A DNA stretch of 13,757 bases from Undibacterium sp. (lineage in GTDB: Bacteria; Pseudomonadota; Gammaproteobacteria; Burkholderiales; Burkholderiaceae_D). The DNA lies in assembly GCA_019752975.1 (NCBI GenBank), contig JAIELM010000517.1:1-13757 (forward strand). Reading direction: 5' to 3'. Below are positions 7,027-13,757 of the stretch, piece after piece. How positions within the stretch are numbered: position 1 is the stretch's first letter; each line of letters opens with the position of its first letter. The notes beneath the pieces are model-generated. The model had not been told where the DNA came from. It saw nothing but the letters and a program-made list of their open reading frames with translations, and made no database searches. The position numbers were made by a program, and so were the translations under genes.

Positions 7027-9117
7027 TTATGTTGATAAAATCATGCACGGAATACGAAAATTAAAGCAAGTGCCGCCTTCCGGGTTGGCTTCAGCCCACA
7101 GGCGTCCACCGTGGCTCTCGATGACAGTACGGCATATCGCTAGACCCAAGCCCATACCTTCCGCTTTGGTGGTGTAGAAGGCCTGAAATAGGCGCTCCAC
7201 GTCGGCCACACCGGTGCCGCGATCAATGACGCTTACTAGCGCGCTGTCACCATCTCTTTGGATGACTATTCGAATTGCAGCGGTAGGGATACGCGCAATT
7301 TCATTGACTGACTCATTGACTGACTCATTGACCGATTCTATCGCATTACGCAGTAAGTTAAACAGCACCTGTTCTATCATGACGAGGTCGCATTCGACCA
7401 TGATGCACGGTTCGGATGACTCCACTAGTATTTTCAAATGGGTACGCTGAAGTAAAGGTGCAAGCATAGCCATTGGCTCTTCTAGACGTTCACAGAGGTT
7501 GCAGGCTTGGTGTTGTGCGGGTCGTTTTTGTATGAAATTACGCATGCTGCGCATAATTTTTCCGGCTCTGCGCGATTCTTCACCCATCCTCCGTACGGCC
7601 TCTTGTAGCCGCATTTTATGCTCCTGATTACTCTCGATGAGCATGTCAGCTGCAGCCGAGTAATTGGCGATGGCGGCTAGTGGCTGGTTGAGCTCATGTG
7701 CTACACCAGTGGCAAATTCCGCGAGAGTTGCTAGGCGCGAAGTGTGTTGTAAAAGTTCATCGCGTTCGCGTGCCATCGCGGCGGACAAACGTTCACTAGT
7801 GGTGTCATACAATGATGCCATCCAGCCGTTGGCGTGACCTTGTTCATCGACCAACGACGAGGTAAACATGCGTACCGAAATCGGCGTGCCATTGGCATGT
7901 ACAAATTCTAGCTCGTAGCCGCTGGCAGGGTGTCGACCTTGCAGCATAGATTGAAGAATGGATTGGTGTGTGTGCATACCTGACTCAATTTGTTCCGACG
8001 GCCAAAAAGAGTACGGCGCCGTATTGCCTAACAAATCCTGCTCTTGCCGACCCAGCAGTTGGCACAGTGCCGGGTTGGCGTAAATAATCTTTGCCTGATG
8101 GTCGAAGGCTAACAAGCTGGTGACCAAGGAGCGTTCCATCGCCTCGCGAAAGCGCAGTTCTTTTGCTAGTGTGCGTTGGATCGCTTGACGCTCCCTTAAC
8201 CAATGCTGTAACAAGCGCAGCAGATAGATAATCACGCAGCCGAGTAAAATAATTGCCAATGCCAGCCATCCTAGCAAGGTCTTGGATTGTTCGCGTGAAT
8301 GTGAACGGGCCTGCAAGAATAGTCCACTGTGTTCCGTGCCAAAAGAAAATCGATAGATATTGTCTTTATCGTCTTGGTTAAATTTTTCGCCACCGCTATC
8401 GCGTGGAGAAAGTTGTTTATTGTTTCTATCGACCAAATTGAGGTCATAGCGTTTAACAAACCACCACGGTACATTTTGCGATAACAATTGATCCAAATCA
8501 TAGGTGGCGAGAATAAAACCTTGGCTGCTGTTTTCTTTATCGCTCAAGATAGGTGTCGCCAAAACCCAGAGTGGAGCATATTGCTCAATGACTTGACTAT
8601 ACGCTGGCGCACCACTGGCAAGACTGCGTGCAATGGCATCGGCGATGTAGGGATCACTGACTGGAGGAAGGTGATTGGGACGTTCGGTGTAGCTAGGAAA
8701 TCCAGCGATACGGCGATGCTCTTTGTCGAGATAATCGATGGAGAGCAAAGCGGGATTTTTTTTTGCTAAGGTGTTGACTCGCGCATTGAAATCCTCAATC
8801 GCGAATTGTGCTGGCGATGTCTCGTTGTTGCTGTTGCCGTTGCTAGTGCCGTTGCCAGTTCCGTTGCCAGTTCCGTTGCCATAAGTGAGGTCATTGGACC
8901 AATTCATTAGCATCCTTTTGTCACTTAACATCGATTCGGCAATGCTCTGTTCTAGCCACAGTAAATCGAGTGATAGCTGGCGCGCTGCAGCCTCTCGTTG
9001 ATCAGTGTACCAATACCAAGCAAGTGATGAAAAGACGAATAGCAGGCTGGTCAAAATGATTGATGCCGCCAACCAGGGCCAACGATTGTTCAGAAAAAAA
9101 TGGCCGGGTTTAGACAT
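7027..9117 (-). CDS. Membrane sensor histidine kinase with periplasmic sensor, PAS, HisKA and HATPase domains
   Basis: The 696-aa protein has a first membrane helix at about 14-36, a periplasmic region of some 240 residues, a second helix at about 281-303, a PAS domain at about 325-445, a dimerisation/phospho-acceptor domain with His474 in GVAHELNQPLAAIANYS, and an ATPase domain with the N box around Asn591 (NLLRNAIE), the G1 box VIDRGTGV and the G2 box GMGLGLAI. The HELNQPL form of the H box is typical of FixL/DctB-like kinases. The periplasmic region resembles PDC/Cache-type sensors; its ligand is unknown. The PAS domain shows no cysteine or histidine pattern that I would call a cofactor site. 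Two in-frame 12-bp repeats are built into the gene: Gly-Asn-Gly-Thr units at residues 80-98 and Ser-Val-Asn-Glu units at 595-606. The regulator gene follows 38 bp downstream. The ribosome binding site is weak. Confidence 0.93.
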   Translation of the reverse strand: MSKPGHFFLNNRWPWLAASIILTSLLFVFSSLAWYWYTDQREAAARQLSLDLLWLEQSIAESMLSDKRMLMNWSNDLTYGNGTGNGTGNGTSNGNSNNETSPAQFAIEDFNARVNTLAKKNPALLSIDYLDKEHRRIAGFPSYTERPNHLPPVSDPYIADAIARSLASGAPAYSQVIEQYAPLWVLATPILSDKENSSQGFILATYDLDQLLSQNVPWWFVKRYDLNLVDRNNKQLSPRDSGGEKFNQDDKDNIYRFSFGTEHSGLFLQARSHSREQSKTLLGWLALAIILLGCVIIYLLRLLQHWLRERQAIQRTLAKELRFREAMERSLVTSLLAFDHQAKIIYANPALCQLLGRQEQDLLGNTAPYSFWPSEQIESGMHTHQSILQSMLQGRHPASGYELEFVHANGTPISVRMFTSSLVDEQGHANGWMASLYDTTSERLSAAMARERDELLQHTSRLATLAEFATGVAHELNQPLAAIANYSAAADMLIESNQEHKMRLQEAVRRMGEESRRAGKIMRSMRNFIQKRPAQHQACNLCERLEEPMAMLAPLLQRTHLKILVESSEPCIMVECDLVMIEQVLFNLLRNAIESVNESVNESVNEIARIPTAAIRIVIQRDGDSALVSVIDRGTGVADVERLFQAFYTTKAEGMGLGLAICRTVIESHGGRLWAEANPEGGTCFNFRIPCMILST
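7300..7335 (-). repeat. 12-bp tandem repeat, three copies, in the kinase ATPase domain
   Basis: Read on the minus strand, three near-identical 12-bp units (TCGGTCAATGAG, TCAGTCAATGAG, TCAGTCAATGAA) encode Ser-Val-Asn-Glu three times at residues 595-606, directly after the N box. Confidence 0.9.
8824..8880 (-). repeat. 12-bp tandem repeat encoding Gly-Asn-Gly-Thr units in the kinase sensor region
   Basis: On the minus strand the unit GGCAACGGAACT occurs twice exactly and once with one change, then decays into AGCAAC-type codons. It encodes a Gly/Asn/Thr/Ser-rich stretch at residues 80-98 in the periplasmic part, probably a flexible loop. Confidence 0.9.
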
Positions 9118-9139
9118 AATCTTGAGTAAGTGCTTTGTC

Positions 9140-9163
9140 GAATGTGTTCTAGAATGTGTTTTA
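9140..9163. repeat. 12-bp direct duplication just upstream of the kinase gene
   Basis: GAATGTGTTCTA (9140-9151) is followed at once by GAATGTGTTTTA (9152-9163), one mismatch. It lies 23-46 bp upstream of the kinase start and overlaps the edge of the inverted-repeat element that begins at 9161. It may be a double binding site or a replication-slippage product. Confidence 0.55.
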
Positions 9164-9350
9164 TACCAATCCGAATTAAATACTATAGTAATTCTTCATC
9201 GAAAACCCCTCAACGCCGAGGCGCCGAGAAAACCGGAGAAAATCTCTGCGTTCCTCTATTTCTCTGCACCTCGGCGTTGAAGGGTTTTCGTTTTTCAATC
9301 CATGTTCAAAATCTAAAAATTATCGAACTATTTAATTAGAATTGGTGTAA
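9161..9350. mobile_element. Nested inverted-repeat element, about 190 bp, non-coding
   Basis: Outer ends 9161-9180 (TTATACCAATCCGAATTAAA) and 9331-9350 are inverted copies matching at 17 of 20 positions. Inside sits a stronger palindrome: 9200-9221 and 9269-9290 are 22-bp inverted arms with one mismatch (CGAAAACCC...CAACGCCGAGG), with pairing that continues inward for about 10 more bases. The structure suggests a MITE, or one dispersed palindrome inserted in another. A GTT on both outer sides (9158-9160, 9351-9353) could be a short target duplication but may be chance. Small ORFs here do not look coding. It lies between divergent kinase and amidohydrolase genes. Confidence 0.65.
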
Positions 9351-9449
9351 GTTGGAGAGAACAATTTTTGTGCCAAAAATAGCTGACTCTAGTTGCACCT
9401 CGTCGAACACGATTCTTTGGGAAAAAAATCATAAAAGAGTGCATCTGAT

Positions 9450-9476
9450 CGGACAGATTTGTCCGTTTTGCGGACA
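9450..9476 (+). promoter_or_regulatory. Three-arm alternative hairpin upstream of the amidohydrolase gene
   Basis: CGGACA (9450-9455), TGTCCG (9460-9465) and CGGACA (9471-9476) are spaced by 4 and 5 nt. The middle arm can pair perfectly with either neighbour, giving two exclusive 6-bp hairpins; the first is followed by TTTT. This could be an attenuator-like switch, a weak terminator or a multi-site operator. It lies about 155 bp before the amidohydrolase start. Function is inferred. Confidence 0.35.
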
Positions 9477-9485
9477 GTTTAGGAT

Positions 9486-9498
9486 TAGGACTTACGCA
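9486..9498 (+). repeat. Orphan MITE end (TAGGACTTACGCA)
   Basis: These 13 bases are identical to the left end of the element at 1187. No inverted partner is visible before the amidohydrolase gene, so this is probably a remnant of a decayed or deleted copy. A 7-bp inverted pair TTGGGGT/ACCCCAA follows (9504-9510, 9523-9529). The remaining DNA to 9629 shows no clear promoter. Confidence 0.55.
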
Positions 9499-9629
9499 CA
9501 ATTTTGGGGTGGAGTAGTGAAAACCCCAAGCAAAATCACGATATAGGTCGTCCTTGATCGCGTTTTAGGTCGCATTTCACTCGGTGAAGCACGATACTAA
9601 GGACATTCCAACACATTGAGGAGCGTCAT

Positions 9630-11165
9630 ATGTACACCATTCATCAATCCCAAATCAAACTTGTTATCGGCGCGACTGCCCGGCTTACTAGCTTATTTAC
9701 AGCGCTATTTGCTATTTTAGGTAGTTCATCCGCCCATGCAGAAAGTTTATTAATTAAGAACGTACACATCATCAGTGGTGTGGCAGCTAAGCCGTCGAGC
9801 TTGCAAGATGTATTGGTGCAAGATGGTCAAATTAAGGCGATAGGCAAACAACTTACTAGCACTGGACCACGGCTTAATGCCCACGGAAAATTCCTTATTC
9901 CAGGATTAATCGATAGTCACGTGCATCTCGATGGTGTTCCTGGTTACACCACAAGTAAGCCAGAAGACGCTGAAATGCTCAAACAAGCGCATGAGCAAAT
10001 GCCACGAAGCTATTTATATTTTGGATTTACTACGGTCTTGGATTTGACTGGCGACCCTAAATTCATCGCCAATTGGAATCAACAGGTGGCCGCGCCAAAA
10101 GCGTATTTTTGCGCACCCGTGGTTATTCCAAATGGCTATCCGGCAGTGTGGATGGACAAAGATGCGCAATTTACTGTGCCTGCTGCTAAGTATATGTTGT
10201 TCGACCCCAAACAAGCGGCGACCTATCCGCAGCATTTCGTCGAAGCAGCACATACACCCTCAGCCGTGGTGAATGCCGCTCAGCAGGATGGTGCTAGTTG
10301 TATCAAGGTTTTTTATGAAACCGGTTTTGGCCCCAAACGAAATCTACCCGTGCCTACAGTGGAGATGATTCAGGCCGTAGTACAAGCTGCACATCAACTT
10401 GACCTGCCGGTTTTTTTGCATGGTAATTCTCAGGACGCCTATGAATTCGCCCTGAAGACTGGCGTAGATACTTTGGTACATGGAATGTGGCATGAACATA
10501 AAAACGCCGATCAATTGGCCAATCAAGAGCGTCTAAAACAAATGAGTGCCGAGATAGTCAAAGCAGGTATCGCTATCCAACCGACTATCCAAGTATTGTA
10601 TGGCGAGCAGGAAGAAGTGAATCCAGAATTCTTCAACAACCCATTGGTATCGCATGCCATTCCCGCGAAGCTCGCCACTTGGTATCGAAGCGCCGCTGGG
10701 CAATGGATGAAGCAAATGCTGACGGAAGAATTATCTCTGAGTACGACCAACCCAGATGAGCAATACCAAGTCACTAAAAAACAATACCAAAAGCCCTTAA
10801 ATACGGTGAAACGTATGACCGCTCAACTCTCCGCTGATGGCGCCAAAATCATGTTCGGCAGCGATACACCCAGCGGGCCATTTTATACACAATTCCCAGG
10901 CATCAATGGTCGTTGGGAAATGGATCGCTGGCTGGAAACAGGCATGAGTTTATCCAAACTATTTGCCGCCTTGACGATAGAAAACGCGCGTGCTTTAAAA
11001 TTGGATAAAGAGATAGGCAGTATCGAAGTCGGCAAACAGGCCAACCTATTACTACTAACTAAAAATCCATTGGATGCGGTAAGCGGCTACGACAGTATCG
11101 AACAGGTGATTGTGGCTGGCAAAATTCACCCACGTGCCTCCCTGTCGGCGAGTAAATTCAAATAA
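9630..11165 (+). CDS. Secreted metal-dependent amidohydrolase (imidazolonepropionase/prolidase-like)
   Basis: The 511-aa protein starts with a long signal peptide (charged region to about 18, hydrophobic core 19-31, likely cut after AHA at residue 37). The mature part is an amidohydrolase-superfamily barrel with the full ligand set: HVH at 97-99 in LIDSHVHLDG, probable bridging Lys226 in CIKVFYETG, His264 in LHGNS, His284 in LVHGMWHE, and catalytic Asp412 in FGSDTPSG. The C-terminal part (EIGSIEVGKQANLLLL) closes the small beta domain typical of imidazolonepropionase-like and Xaa-Pro dipeptidase-like hydrolases. The substrate is not known; export suggests a peptide, lactone or other external compound. 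A strong GAGGAG lies at 9618-9623, six bases before the ATG. It appears to be a single-gene unit, followed by a hairpin at 11186-11237. Confidence 0.9.
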   Translation: MYTIHQSQIKLVIGATARLTSLFTALFAILGSSSAHAESLLIKNVHIISGVAAKPSSLQDVLVQDGQIKAIGKQLTSTGPRLNAHGKFLIPGLIDSHVHLDGVPGYTTSKPEDAEMLKQAHEQMPRSYLYFGFTTVLDLTGDPKFIANWNQQVAAPKAYFCAPVVIPNGYPAVWMDKDAQFTVPAAKYMLFDPKQAATYPQHFVEAAHTPSAVVNAAQQDGASCIKVFYETGFGPKRNLPVPTVEMIQAVVQAAHQLDLPVFLHGNSQDAYEFALKTGVDTLVHGMWHEHKNADQLANQERLKQMSAEIVKAGIAIQPTIQVLYGEQEEVNPEFFNNPLVSHAIPAKLATWYRSAAGQWMKQMLTEELSLSTTNPDEQYQVTKKQYQKPLNTVKRMTAQLSADGAKIMFGSDTPSGPFYTQFPGINGRWEMDRWLETGMSLSKLFAALTIENARALKLDKEIGSIEVGKQANLLLLTKNPLDAVSGYDSIEQVIVAGKIHPRASLSASKFK

Positions 11166-11185
11166 GGCGCGTTAAGCCAAACAAG

Positions 11186-11237
11186 AAACATCGTCGCGTA
11201 CTACCTCTGCATTTTAGCGGAAGACGCCTCGATGTTT
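11186..11237 (+). terminator. Possible terminator hairpin after the amidohydrolase gene
   Basis: AAACATCG (11186-11193) and CGATGTTT (11230-11237) form a perfect 8-bp stem, with an inner GCGT/ACGC stem after a small internal loop. The loop is long and the T tract is poor (TTTTGTAT), so termination strength is doubtful. It starts 20 nt after the stop codon. Confidence 0.3.
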
Positions 11238-11342
11238 TGTATCAACTCATCCTTTCTAAAAAAACCAAGGCGATCACGAAGCTAGAAAATATATCGACAT
11301 ATCTGGTGTTTTTGCAAAAATAGCGTCAAAATAGAAAACCTG

Positions 11343-11357
11343 TAAACATATTGTTTA
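11343..11357. promoter_or_regulatory. Perfect palindrome TAAACA-TAT-TGTTTA, operator candidate
   Basis: A 15-bp perfect inverted repeat with a 3-bp centre lies in AT-rich DNA about 82 bp upstream of the PEGA-like gene, where its promoter is expected. The layout suits a dimeric repressor or activator site. No known regulator can be assigned. The rest of the 273-bp gap is AT-rich and shows no clear -35/-10 pair. Confidence 0.3.
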
Positions 11358-11438
11358 TAGAATTAATTTGTTGAAACGCCGCCATAGTGACCAAGCAGCG
11401 TTTAAGCGAGATTCTAGGCGCAACCAAGGAGCAGCAGA

Positions 11439-11657
11439 ATGGAATATGTCATTGTGACTTACCCGACCAGTCGTATCGTGAATATTGATGGTGAGAACGG
11501 CGGGAAAACCAATCAGGTTCTGCGAGTCGATGCGGGCAAGCATCAATTCGATCTAGGAAGTATGGCCAATTACACTCCCACTTTTCGCAAAATCAACGTC
11601 AAGGACACGACGGTGCTGAGCCCGCTTGAAATTATTTTCAACAAAAAAGGCGCATAG
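11439..11657 (+). CDS. Small PEGA-like domain protein, 72 aa
   Basis: A short protein with the pattern of a PEGA domain: beta-rich, with TYPTSRIVNIDG...G..N..LRVDAGKHQFDLG and a final VKDTTVLSPLEIIF strand. PEGA-like domains are small surface or envelope beta modules of unknown general function. There is no signal peptide or membrane segment, so it is probably cytoplasmic unless exported by another route. AAGGAG at 11426-11431, seven bases before the ATG, is a strong ribosome binding site and supports this as a real gene. The patatin lipoprotein gene starts two bases after the stop codon, so the two are very likely co-transcribed and translationally coupled. Function is unknown; a partner or regulator of the patatin is a guess from context. 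Confidence 0.75.
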   Translation: MEYVIVTYPTSRIVNIDGENGGKTNQVLRVDAGKHQFDLGSMANYTPTFRKINVKDTTVLSPLEIIFNKKGA

Positions 11658-11659
11658 CT

Positions 11660-13078
11660 ATGCTAAGCAAACTCATCACACGACAGGCATTATTGGCATT
11701 CATATTTTTGCTGTCGGCTTGCGGCAGTTTCCAAAAAAATCCGCCACTGGCGAGCTACGACGCCAATGCAGGTTATCGATTCGCGCAGCTCGATCAAGGT
11801 AGTAACAGCGACGAGTTATTTATCATACTTGCCTTTTCAGGTGGCGGAACGCGTGCGGCAGCGCTCTCCTATGGTGTATTGGAAGCCTTGCGAGAAACCC
11901 GTATTCGATGGCAAGGTCGCGAAGTCAGCTTGCTATCGGAAGTCGATGTGATTTCATCGATCTCTGGAGGCAGTTTTCCTGCCGCCTATTATGGATTACG
12001 TGGAGCCAAAACCTTTGACGAGTTTCCCGAACGCTTCTTGTATCGTCCGATTGAAACGGAATTGATGAAATTGGCACTGACGCCCACTAATTGGCTCACT
12101 CTTGCTGGATCCACGTTCGGTCGCAGTGATTTAGCCGCAGCGTATTATGACCGTGAGATATTCAATGGCGCGACTTACCAACAGCTCATTGCAAAGCGAG
12201 AACGCCCCTTTGTGATTTTGAATTCGACGGACATGACTTTGGGCACACAATTTTCTTTTATTCAGGATCAGTTTGATTTGCTGTGTTCTGATTTAGCGGG
12301 AGTTCCTTTGTCTCGTGCAGCGGCGGCGTCATCTGCGTTTCCAGGTGGGTTGACACCGTTGACCTTCGCCAATTACTCGGGTAGCTGTACTTATCAACAG
12401 CCAGCTTGGGTAGCTATGGCTGTGGAAGAACACCAGTCGCGTGAAAATGCGCGGCGCACAGCGCGGGCTGAGCAAAGGCTTTCTTATACCGATTCATCGC
12501 CTCGTCGCGATTTTATCCATTTGATCGATGGTGGTGTTGCGGATAATCTTGGCCTGCGTGAACCACTTACCGCGCTGACCAGTGTCAATAACTCTTGGAG
12601 CGTTTTGCGCATGATGAATCAAGGGAAGGTAAAAAAGGTCGCTGTCATTGTAGTCAATGCGGCGACCGACCCAATCAGTCACCGTGACCAAACCCCTAGT
12701 GTGCCAGGGTTGATTGATACCATAAGTACAGCGGCGACTGTGCCCTTGGATAATTTTACTTTTGATACGCTAGAACTCTTGCGCGCAGATGCAGAGCGAA
12801 ACAAAAAGGACGCACTAGCGATTGCCGGATGTAAGCGACTCGCGGCAGCTAAGGGCGAGCAATGCACCTTGGATATTCCAGCGCCGCAGAAAATTGATTT
12901 TTTTCAGATTGAAGTAGCGTTTGACTATATTCAAAACAAGGAAGAACGCAAGTGGTACAAAAATCTACCAACAACACTTGAACTACCTCGCGAGACAGTC
13001 GATAAATTACGGGCGATGGGAAAAAAATTACTCAATGAAGATCCGCAATTTAAGAATTTACTCGAATCGATTCCTTGA
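11660..13078 (+). CDS. Patatin-like phospholipase, outer-membrane lipoprotein
   Basis: The 472-aa product begins with a lipoprotein signal peptide: lipobox LSAC with Cys21 as the lipid-bearing residue and Gly at +2, which favours the outer membrane. The patatin fold follows: oxyanion loop SGGGTRA (60-66), nucleophile Ser103 in SSISGGS, and catalytic Asp290 in LIDGGVADN, so the Ser-Asp dyad is intact. Patatins hydrolyse acyl esters of phospholipids; location suggests a role in outer-membrane lipid turnover or attack on external lipid, which is inference. The segment around 250-285 is charged and may be an insertion relative to compact patatins. The start lies two bases after the PEGA-like gene's stop, with AAAGG at 11646-11650. 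Confidence 0.92.
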   Translation: MLSKLITRQALLAFIFLLSACGSFQKNPPLASYDANAGYRFAQLDQGSNSDELFIILAFSGGGTRAAALSYGVLEALRETRIRWQGREVSLLSEVDVISSISGGSFPAAYYGLRGAKTFDEFPERFLYRPIETELMKLALTPTNWLTLAGSTFGRSDLAAAYYDREIFNGATYQQLIAKRERPFVILNSTDMTLGTQFSFIQDQFDLLCSDLAGVPLSRAAAASSAFPGGLTPLTFANYSGSCTYQQPAWVAMAVEEHQSRENARRTARAEQRLSYTDSSPRRDFIHLIDGGVADNLGLREPLTALTSVNNSWSVLRMMNQGKVKKVAVIVVNAATDPISHRDQTPSVPGLIDTISTAATVPLDNFTFDTLELLRADAERNKKDALAIAGCKRLAAAKGEQCTLDIPAPQKIDFFQIEVAFDYIQNKEERKWYKNLPTTLELPRETVDKLRAMGKKLLNEDPQFKNLLESIP

Positions 13079-13117
13079 TCGAATCCTAGGTACTTTTTTA
13101 AATTCGCCATACGATGT

Positions 13118-13138
13118 TGCGCGCGCATAGGTTTTTTT
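13118..13138 (+). terminator. Possible terminator after the patatin gene
   Basis: The perfect palindrome TGCGCGCGCA (13118-13127) is followed closely by a run of seven T (13132-13138), 40-60 nt after the stop codon. The stem is short and its loop tight, so this is a weak candidate. The rest of the gap to 13354 has a 6-bp inverted pair CATCGT/ACGATG (13168-13182) with no T tract, and no clear promoter. Confidence 0.35.
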
Positions 13139-13354
13139 GCACTGCATCTACGAGAGTTCTTTTTAATCATCGTCACACGATGTAGTATGAGCCTCTAATC
13201 TTACTTCTGGTTCGTGTGATTTTCTGTACTGCGGAAGTTTTACTCGTCGTTTTTTGTGGCGATCTTGCAGGTCAACTGGCACGTAAAAAATCGCTTGAAG
13301 TAGATGTTGTGTTATCAATTCAATGAATTCCCCATGCATTGAGGAGTAAGCGTA

Positions 13355-13757
13355 TTGAAGCCTACTGATATTGTGAGTGCAGATTACTTTCACAAAGTGG
13401 TCGATTGCCAATGGGCATGCCCTGCCCACACCCCCGTTCCCGAATATATTCGCTTAATTGCCGCAGGTCGATATTCCGATGCCTATTTGGTGAATTGGGA
13501 ATCCAATGTGTTTCCCGGAGTTTTAGGGCGTACTTGTGATCGCCCTTGCGAGCCAGCGTGCCGACGCAGTCGGGTGGAAGATGACGAGGGCAAACAGCCA
13601 GTGGCGATTTGTCGCTTAAAGCGGGTCGCCGCAGATTACAAAGACGATATTCGTGGACGATTGCCACAGCCGCCAGAACAGAAAAATGGTAAGCGCATCG
13701 CCTGTATCGGTGCTGGACCTGCATCGCTCACCGTGGCACGTGATTTAGCGAGTGAGG
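13355..13757 (+). CDS. Fe-S/FAD-dependent oxidoreductase, glutamate synthase small subunit-like (5' part, cut by window end)
   Basis: An open frame runs from a TTG start to the window edge (134 codons and still open). GAGGAG at 13341-13346 lies eight bases before the TTG, an in-frame stop lies at 13340-13342, and no earlier ATG exists, so TTG is the best start. The protein begins with the cysteine-rich domain of GltD, dihydropyrimidine dehydrogenase and related enzymes: Cys18 and Cys22 in CQWACPAHTPVPEYI, then Cys61, Cys65 and Cys69 in GRTCDRPCEPAC, expected to bind 4Fe-4S clusters. The nucleotide-binding motif IGAGPASL begins the FAD domain at 118-125. Such proteins pass electrons between NAD(P)H and a partner; the partner would lie beyond the window. 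A true GltD would normally follow a large subunit gene, which is absent here, so a stand-alone oxidoreductase is more likely. Confidence 0.85.
   Translation, partial: MKPTDIVSADYFHKVVDCQWACPAHTPVPEYIRLIAAGRYSDAYLVNWESNVFPGVLGRTCDRPCEPACRRSRVEDDEGKQPVAICRLKRVAADYKDDIRGRLPQPPEQKNGKRIACIGAGPASLTVARDLASE

Noticed and set aside
6582..7064. 160-aa plus-strand ORF with an Asp/Ser/Ile-rich repeat end
   Set aside because: It is antisense to the regulator gene; its low-complexity end is just the hexamer repeat read on the other strand, and the regulator's domains are unambiguous.
9352..9546. 64-aa plus-strand ORF with a Cys-x-x-Cys pair
   Set aside because: It runs across the three-arm hairpin and the orphan MITE end, has no ribosome binding site and no recognisable domain; probably chance.
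13163..13724. Minus-strand ORFs of 88 and 120 aa at the right end
   Set aside because: The plus strand here encodes the cysteine-rich start of a clear oxidoreductase, and the minus frames show no recognisable domain.

Overview
The window looks like chromosomal DNA from a betaproteobacterium, most likely an Oxalobacteraceae member of the Undibacterium kind. This rests on protein style (a betaproteobacterial-type HD-GYP N-terminus, a FixJ/DctB-like two-component pair, a secreted amidohydrolase), on the moderate GC content, and on intergenic palindromes of the CTCTGCGTTC and CCTCGGCGTT types. The genus is an inference. No rRNA, tRNA, CRISPR array, prophage or transposase gene is visible.

Layout, left to right. 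294-1031 encodes an exported methyltransferase-fold protein behind an extended -10 promoter and a leader that can fold, and it ends at a weak terminator-like hairpin. A 115-bp MITE-like element (1187-1301) separates it from an alpha/beta hydrolase (1469-2209). Next come a 379-aa HD-GYP protein that has lost its HD dyad (2483-3622), a CPA2-type cation:proton antiporter membrane domain (3734-4945), a spacer holding two palindromic repeats, and a periplasmic ChaN-family protein (5325-6293). Facing these on the minus strand is a two-component system: a 696-aa membrane histidine kinase (9117-7027) and its FixJ/NarL-type response regulator (6988-6314). A 512-bp spacer follows, with a 190-bp nested inverted-repeat element, a three-arm alternative hairpin and an orphan MITE end. 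After it lie a secreted metal-dependent amidohydrolase (9630-11165), a two-gene unit of a 72-aa PEGA-like protein and a patatin-like lipoprotein (11439-13078), and the start of an Fe-S/FAD oxidoreductase related to glutamate synthase small subunit, cut by the window edge (13355 onward).

Most genes look like separate transcription units. Only kinase-regulator and PEGA-like-patatin look like operons. Several products act outside the cytoplasm (methyltransferase-like protein, ChaN-like protein, amidohydrolase, patatin lipoprotein, kinase sensor domain), so the region leans toward envelope functions, but no shared pathway can be read from it.

The most unusual structure is a cluster of short tandem repeats in the two-component locus: a 6-bp repeat across the regulator's start codons, two 12-bp in-frame repeats inside the kinase, and a 12-bp duplication just upstream of the kinase. 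All have periods that are multiples of three, so copy-number change would alter spacing or protein length without shifting the reading frame. I found no clear new defence or biosynthetic system; the best candidates for undescribed biology are this repeat cluster, the HD-less HD-GYP protein and the PEGA-like/patatin pair.
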